Origin: Nageia nagi
Taxonomy: Eukaryota > Pinophyta
DNA: 64,000 nt
Direction: 5' to 3'
Assembly (NCBI GenBank): GCA_050084985.1
Contig: JBITNC010000001.1
Coordinates: 12,710,001 to 12,774,000 of the forward strand
Shown here piece by piece: positions 57,936 through 64,000 of this stretch. The notes under the pieces were generated by a model. It did no database searches and had not been told where the DNA came from. It worked only from the letters and a program-made list of their open reading frames with translations. The translations under genes and the position numbers were made by a program. Position 1 is the stretch's first letter. Each line of letters opens with the position of its first letter.

Positions 57936-58548
57936 TTGAGTTCACACCAATTTTTCATGCAAATGGGGAAGGCCCCAGGTTTTGATGGATTATCAATTGA
58001 GTTTTACAAAGCCTTTTGGGATACCATAGAGAATAATGTCACTAAAGATATGGAAGAGATAAAATCCCTAAACCATACTTTTTTGAATTTAATTATAAAA
58101 GGTGGAGAGATGGAGAACCTAATTAATTTCCCTTTGTAATGTGATCTATAATATTATCACAAAGGTGATGGCCAACATACTCAAAATTATTTTACATGAT
58201 ATCATATCTATAGAGTAACGTAGTTTTATACAAGTTATATAAATATTAGATGGGATTGTGATAGCTCAAGAAACTATTCATAAAATAACATAAAAAAAAG
58301 AAGCAAGGAATTTTCTTGAAGCTAGATTTGTACTTGGCTTATGATAGGGTCGGTTGAGATCTTTCAGGTCAAATTTTACAAAGATTTGATTTTAAGGAAG
58401 CATGAATAAAATGGTTTATGGAATGCACACCCATTTTATCCTTTTCAATTCTAATTAATAGAATCCCTTCCACATATTTCAAGGCTATCAGAGGTATTAG
58501 ACAAGGAGATCCCCTCTCACTATACTTGTTCATTATTTTTATAGAAGG
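57936..58548 (+). pseudogene. LINE (non-LTR) reverse transcriptase fragment
   Basis: The piece 57936-58139 contains GKAPGFDGLSIEFYKAFWD, the entry block of plant L1-type RT. After a gap, 58310-58548 has LKLDLYLAYDRVG, QRFDFKEA, IKWFMECTPILSFSILINR and GIRQGDPLSLYLFIIF; the conserved form is KAYDRV and GIRQGDPLSPYLF. The palm FADD block is missing because the sequence is cut at 58549 by an LTR-X copy. The 5' end is also missing. An overlapping minus-strand frame (58557-58369) is a shadow. Confidence 0.88.
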
Positions 58549-59397
58549 TGTAGACACCTAAAAATGACCCTTCTTTAGATAGACAAAAGGACATAAAAAT
58601 TAAAGTAAATTAAAAAGTTTACTATATTCTACCAAATGCTAGCATCTAACACCTAGATGCCAACAACTCACACCAATTATTGGCATCTAGTACCTAGATG
58701 TCGATGATTCTAAAGTTGGAAAAAGAAAAATAAAAATGGAAACATCTGAAGTGGCTTGGGAAGAAAGAAAAGGATAATAGATGGCTCATCATCCATCCCA
58801 TGCATCCCCACTTCATATCATAACCATGATAAAGATGGATAGAATTTTCTATTTAGATTTTTTTCTAAAAATAAAAAACTTTACTTGTTTATAAAATCTA
58901 TAAATAAAACCTTCAACCATGAAGCAAAGGGACCCAATTTGAATGCAAAGTTAGTCTATTGAAATACATCTAGGTTTTACTAAGTTAGATTCATTATTGT
59001 TCTACATTTTATATGCTTATTTATGTTTAATGTATGCTGATTTTATGATATGAATAGGTATGTTTGATGTATTTTTTATTTACATGTGTGTAGGGTCCAT
59101 AGGTGTGGAGTAGTTGAACTAATCATAGAAAGTATTAAAGAGTTGAAGAGAACAAAGAGATTCATATTCTTCTTGTAAGTTTCAAAAGGCAATCCTCAAA
59201 GCTTACAGACATCAAAATTAGTCCTACAAAGGCCTAAACATTATTTTATAAAAAAAATACTTTTTGCAAGGCAACCAATTGAAACATATTCATCATTTGT
59301 AATCATTTTGAGGTCTACTCAAGAGCAATAAAGAAAATGTTGGTTTTAACATGTCTTGTCTTATTTGCTAACAGGATTACTTTTTTAGTAGGACACA
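58549..59397 (+). repeat. LTR-X copy C (solo or orphan LTR)
   Basis: 849 bp starting TGTAGACACCTA and ending AGTAGGACACA. It is full length and has the clearest TATA box of the family. No PBS follows and no polypurine tract precedes it, so it looks like a solo LTR inserted in the LINE RT. However, flanks GAAGG and CTTTA do not form a duplication, and LINE sequence is not seen beyond it. Confidence 0.8.
58899..58906 (+). promoter_or_regulatory. TATA box of LTR-X
   Basis: TATAAATA in a context CTATAAATAAAACCTTC, about 350 bp into the LTR and recognisable at the same place in the other copies. Confidence 0.55.
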
Positions 59398-59693
59398 CTT
59401 TACTAATGATAGGATAATTAATCGAGTGGTCACAAAGCTATTTACCAAGATTAAGAAGATATATATAAATTCAAAGTTATGAAATAAATACTAATAATAG
59501 GCACATACATTTGGATGATTAGATGTACTGGTGGAAAAATGGGGATAAATGATGATACTGACTAAATATACTCCATTGAAAATCAACCAATGGATATAAA
59601 TAATTACTCCACTTTTTGAAAATATATACCACAATAGAGTAGTAACATAAGATGATTAACATGAATGATCATGATTGGTAGAATATATTTTAG
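59398..59693. other. Interval without supported gene
   Basis: Unremarkable AT-rich sequence with no frame or repeat that I can support. Confidence 0.4.
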
Positions 59694-60245
59694 AAAATAT
59701 GGATCTTAAGATACATGTATTATAATAATATTCACAAAATCTTCACATTCTTTCCTAAAAAAAATTTAAATAGACTAAATTTGATGAGGAACTAGCAAGT
59801 GCTCAATTGATGTGACCACAAAACCTTAATTTGTACTATCCTATTTTAATAACATAGCTAGGTCATCCTCTCTTTGATATGGACCAAATTCCTTGTAGTG
59901 AGGTCATAAGTGTTTCTAGCTATACATATTATTTACATATTGTAAAAGTAGATTTGATATAATTTAAAAAAATATGGATCTTGGGATACATATATTATAA
60001 TAGTATTTACTAACTTGTCACATTATTTCCTAGCAACATTTTTAAATAGAATAAATATGATGAGGAACCAACAAGAGCTCAAATGATGTTACTATAATAC
60101 CTTAATACATATTATCCTCTTTTCATGACATAGCTAGGTTAACCTCTCTTTAATATGTACCAAATTCCTTCTAGTGAGGCCATAAATGTTACTAGCTATA
60201 TACATTATTTACATATGGTACAAGTAGATTTGACATATAACTATA
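59694..60245. repeat. Tandem duplication, 275-bp unit, two copies
   Basis: AATATGGATCTTAAGATACA at 59696 recurs as AATATGGATCTTGGGATACA 275 bp later. Both copies continue through GATGAGGAAC, CATAGCTAGGT and ACATATTATTTACAT-like blocks. The copies differ at many sites, so the duplication is old. Confidence 0.88.
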
Positions 60246-62608
60246 TTTACCTTAAAAATATGTGGAGATCTTAGACATTTGACTGTGGAGAGCAAGAAAG
60301 AGATGCAACTACCACATACACTTTTTACCTTAAATAAATAAATCTACTATATTCATTCATACTACCTTTATTTACACTATCAATCTCAAAGATAAAGAAA
60401 TTGAGTCCCACCAAGCATGCCAAATGTTTGTTGATTGATAGAGCACTCCTTAGCTCCATTGGAGTAAATATATAAGTCAAGAAATTGGAAAGAGAATAAA
60501 TCCTCTAATATTTAGGTATTATATAGAGGGATTCATATGAAGGTGAATGTGTAGGAAAGAGAGGAGAATAATGCAAAAACAAAATAAGGTAAAGGTGCAC
60601 AAAAAAGAGGGAAATATGCATGAAATAAATGATCCTAAGTCCTACAAGTACAAACACTTGTAGCCACTGAACTACAAGGAGCATAGGAAGTAAAATGTGG
60701 GAAAGAAATAAAAGGTTTAAATATCTAAAAGTCATGTTAACTCCCATAATGAAAAGAAGGGAATGAGATCAATAGCCACAACAAAATGAAGGGAAAATTA
60801 TTCAACATTCCACATAGCAACACCATGAAGAACCCAATCCAAAGGGCAACACACATAAGATATTTCAACCCTTACACAATCCACTACAAAGGAATTTTGC
60901 TCAAGGTTAATACCATATTGTACAAACAACCTATATATGTCCATTATCAAGAAGTACTAAAAATAAACCATAAAAAACCATGACCTACAAGAAGGGTAAT
61001 AGAGAAGAATAAGACCAATAATTCTATTACAAAGAGCAAATAAGAAAATGCTTAAGAAATAACCATTAGAATATCATTATGCTCTAATTTATAATATTTA
61101 AGCTAGCTTCTTTTGAGGAGATAATAATTAGATTTTGCTACTCCTATTGGATAGATTAATAGATAGTACAAGTACATTGTTATCGATTTCCAACATTAAG
61201 AAGGAAGCCATGTCATATTTTCAATGTGCTGGAATAGAGTGCAATGTTATACAAGCATTATTTAATCAATTTTACTTAAATAAACATGGTTTCAAGAATG
61301 GTTTGCAAGCTAAGTCATAAATCAACTATCGGATGATTTTGTTGTTCATGACTACCTTATCACTCTAGTTCTTATGATGATATCAGTAGATTTTATTACC
61401 ACATTTTTTACACTTTTAGTCATAAAATTTAATAAATGCTTCATACTTTACATGTTCACATGTGGAATTGAGTGTTGTTGAAAATAACATGTTTTGCAAG
61501 GATTCTAGATATGGAGGACTCAAGAATCAATGTTAGTGACATGATGAGTTTCAAATGTGTGAGCTTTTTATAGATTTTGGGCAATCAGTGCAATATCTAA
61601 CATATTTGGCTTCATGTGTAACTTTTACAAGTGATGTCTTGGTAGTATTTTTTCCTTTAGTGGGATTCCATACAAAAATAGATCCTTTGATCTTTTGATT
61701 ACTTTTTAATAGTCCTAATGATATTTCTTACTATTGATGACATCAAGGACTCCAAGAATGGGGGTACAATTGTGGGCTTCCTTAGGCTCTTTGAAGTGTA
61801 GAGTGCTTGATCATCTAGTTAGGGTAAACTAATTTCCAAACTTCTTAATCAACCTTCCATAGTTCATGGCTTATGCAAGTTACATATTAAAATGCTCAAG
61901 AAGATATCTAGGTCAAATCATATATAGAATTCTATCAAAATGTATATGATTGACTAAAGTACATAAGAGATAGGGATAGAAAAAATTACATTACATTTCA
62001 AATACAAAGAAAGTTAACTATTCTAATTGATATTAGCCTACATGCATCTCTTCCATATTTAATAAACTTTATAAAATTTTGGAGAAGAGAGATTGAACAT
62101 GTAACAATACCTCTTATCATTAGAAGAACAAAAAAGATATGACCTAAAGTAATATCAAATGTTGACAACATAACATAATGAACTTATCCATTTTTCATTA
62201 GTTGAATAGACTTTAAAAAGATTATATAACATAATGAACTTATGCAATTTATTCTTAATTTCAACACACTCATTAGTTGAAGAGACTTTAAATAGATTAT
62301 ATAAATAATTATTTTTCTCCTTATACCAATGGGGTTTCTCTTCATCTTCACCATATTTTATTCTCTTTTTAGGTGTTATCAATCCCTTTTCTTAAGAAAT
62401 CTTTGAACATTTGTGTGGGAGCCATGAGGAACCTGTAAAATGGTTCTTTTTATTTTCCTTTTATACTTGGTTCAACCATATTTACTTTAGTATCTTATTT
62501 CTTTGGATATGGCCTTTTATGATTATCCTTGATAGTGTAAGATATATACTTAATTTGACCCACTTTCACCATGTATTTTTCATTTTCAATCAATATATAT
62601 ACCATATC
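60246..62608. other. Non-coding interval
   Basis: No supported gene. Open frames at 60505-60747 (minus, hydrophobic) and 60786-60983 (plus) lack family features. Near 62180-62320 a block with TTAGTTGAA-AGACTTTAAA and GATTATATAA occurs twice about 75 bp apart. Confidence 0.45.
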
Positions 62609-63300
62609 TGTTGATTAAGATTGTGTAATATATGCACCGTAAACAATCTTAACCAGAGTAAATCAAGAACAGACTATGGTGACAGTCTGATCTCCGGAGA
62701 AGGCCGGTTCCTTATACATTGGGTGTAGGAAAAGTAGCAAGAAAGAAAAATAAAAGAGTAGAGTGCGAGGAATTTAAGCAAAGGTTTAGGGTAACAAGAG
62801 AGAAAGCAAAGGAGGATCACTAGTTCAGCACGGGCTTTCACAGTGTGTGAAACCTTGGTCTGAATCTAGTGTAGCAGCTACGGTACAAGCTCTCACTCTC
62901 TAATAGTTTCCCAGCTTTACTCTACCATGTAGCAGACACAGTTATACTAGCAACTTGCAATTACTATTCAGGAAACAAGCCAAGCTGCCACGATGTAACC
63001 AAATTAAGAATGAAAATTACAAGTGCTAGATAAGAAAGGTCAAGATGGTTTCATATTACTGATAAAAACTATAAGTCTTCGAGAACAAATGTAAAGAGCA
63101 ATACTAGGGCTTCCGACCCTTCTTTCACTTTATTTTCATATACTTATACTGAATCAACAATAGTTATAAGAATTGCAGAATAGAAACATTTACAAAACGG
63201 CTTCAAGATTCTAGCCTTCTTTTAACTGATACTACCTACATACGCCACTTGGTAGAATATTACAAAAATTGGGTAGGTTGCAGATGGTACAGCTTCTTGA
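62609..63300. other. GC-richer sequence, probable start of another repeat or LTR
   Basis: At 62609 (TGTTGATTAAGATTG) composition changes sharply: CCGG, CAG, CTG and CG sites, rare before, become frequent. The TGTTG start is LTR-like. An inverted repeat, TTAAGATTGT (62615-62624) and ACAATCTTAA (62643-62652), forms a potential hairpin at the border. I found no partner LTR because the window ends. No coding frame was seen. Confidence 0.5.
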
Positions 63301-64000
63301 TGACTGTGATTTGACTTCTCGCTATCCTCTTCTCTTCTAGGATATTCTATTTACTGGCTCCAGCTATTTGATCTCTATTTGCCGTTCTCATCTCTACATT
63401 CTAGAATGCTCTATTCACTAACTCCGGCTATTTGATCACTCCATGCTGACCTCATCACTTCTGGGACCCGGTTTCATTCAAAAATGTGAACATTATTCTC
63501 TCTGTGATGTCATCTTCATACTTTCGGAAATGTTTTACTCACTTTCTCCAAAACCCGAGCTTTTCCACAACTGAGCTTTTATCATCTCATTCCGAAATGC
63601 TTTATCTACTGACTCTGACCTTTAAATCACCCCTTGCTGATGTCATCATCTCTGAAACCCGATTTTCACCATAATGTGACTATCTTATCCTCTGTGACAT
63701 CATCATCTTATTTTGAAATGCTTTATTTCTGGAACACTTAACTTTTGGGCTCTGGCTTCTTCGATTATCTCTTGCTGACCTCATCACTTCTGGGACCCGG
63801 TTTCATTCAAAATTGTGAACATCATTCTCCCCGTGATGTCATCTTCATACCTTCAGAATGTTTTACTCACTTTCTCTGGAACTCGAGCTTTTCCACAATT
63901 GAGCCTTTATCATCTCATTCCAGAATGCTTTATCTACTGACTTCGGCCTTTTAATCACCCCTTGCTGACATCATCATCTCCAGAACCCGATCTTTACCAA
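63300..64000. repeat. Tandem repeat with about 329-bp period and internal sub-repeats
   Basis: CTGACCTCATCACTTCTGGG at 63446 recurs at 63775, together with long flanking matches (GACCCGGTTTCATTCAAAA, TTTTACTCACTTTCTC). Between them a related shorter form (CTGATGTCATCATCTCTGAA, near 63640) shows that the unit is itself built from diverged sub-repeats. The array continues past the right edge. Frames at 63486-63674 and 63745-63954 are products of the repeat and show the same residues twice. I do not regard them as genes. Confidence 0.82.

Noticed and set aside
58549-59397. Flanking bases as a target duplication of LTR-X copy C
   Set aside because: GAAGG and CTTTA do not match in any sensible register.
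60505-60747. 80-codon hydrophobic frame as a membrane protein
   Set aside because: Isolated in AT-rich DNA where T-rich codons give hydrophobic residues by chance; no family motif or neighbour supports it.
63486-63954. Two similar frames as a duplicated gene
   Set aside because: Both arise from the 329-bp tandem repeat, and start and stop points follow repeat borders.
1-64000. Intact host genes, tRNA or rRNA genes
   Set aside because: No frame longer than about 190 codons exists, all recognisable domains are from transposons, and no RNA gene signature was seen by eye.

Overview
The window looks like repeat-dominated nuclear DNA from a seed plant with a large genome, possibly a gymnosperm; that identification is an inference. 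It is very AT-rich, and C-containing CG and CTG/CAG sites are scarce over most of its length. Nearly every coding trace belongs to a transposable element. I see no intact gene, no RNA gene and no CRISPR array. Old coding frames are broken mainly by in-frame TAG codons, which fits long decay of methylated DNA.

Layout. (1) 1-3356: two copies of one LTR family ('LTR-X') lie head to head (1548-2390 minus, 2497-3337 plus), each followed outward by the 5' end of the same Tat-like Ty3/gypsy element. (2) 5085-10938: gag and pol remains of the plus-strand copy (RT, RNase H, second RNase H, integrase). A 496-bp solo LTR with a perfect 5-bp target duplication interrupts the integrase. (3) 11580-13560: unrecognised frames downstream of pol. 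(4) 15190-17180 minus: a decayed plant-mobile-domain-like gene. (5) 17593-18030: a 24-bp minisatellite. (6) 18318-32430: a hAT-type (DUF4371-like) transposase gene split by a complete Ty1/copia element (19750-30964, minus), itself split by a complete chromodomain-bearing Ty3/gypsy element (21582-27567, minus). (7) 32486-37440: fragments of an unrecognised minus-strand coiled-coil gene, with two more 24-bp arrays. (8) 39228-39694: a polypurine tract followed by a truncated third LTR-X copy.

(9) 39695-57723: an 18-kb plus-strand Tat-like element with LTRs of about 1.7 kb. Its domain order is gag, protease, RNase H, RT, RNase H, integrase, then a very long unknown coiled-coil frame. A BED-type hAT transposon (about 51360-55450, minus) interrupts that frame. 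(10) 57936-58548: a LINE reverse transcriptase fragment. (11) 58549-59397: a fourth LTR-X copy. (12) 59398-62608: non-coding DNA with a 275-bp tandem duplication. (13) 62609-64000: distinctly GC-richer sequence with long tandem repeats, apparently of different or younger origin.

Nothing here forms a host pathway. The biology is layered transposition. The most unusual points are three arrays sharing a 24-bp period and core, an RNase H placed upstream of RT in the 18-kb element, and long unrecognised frames 3' of pol in both Tat-like elements.
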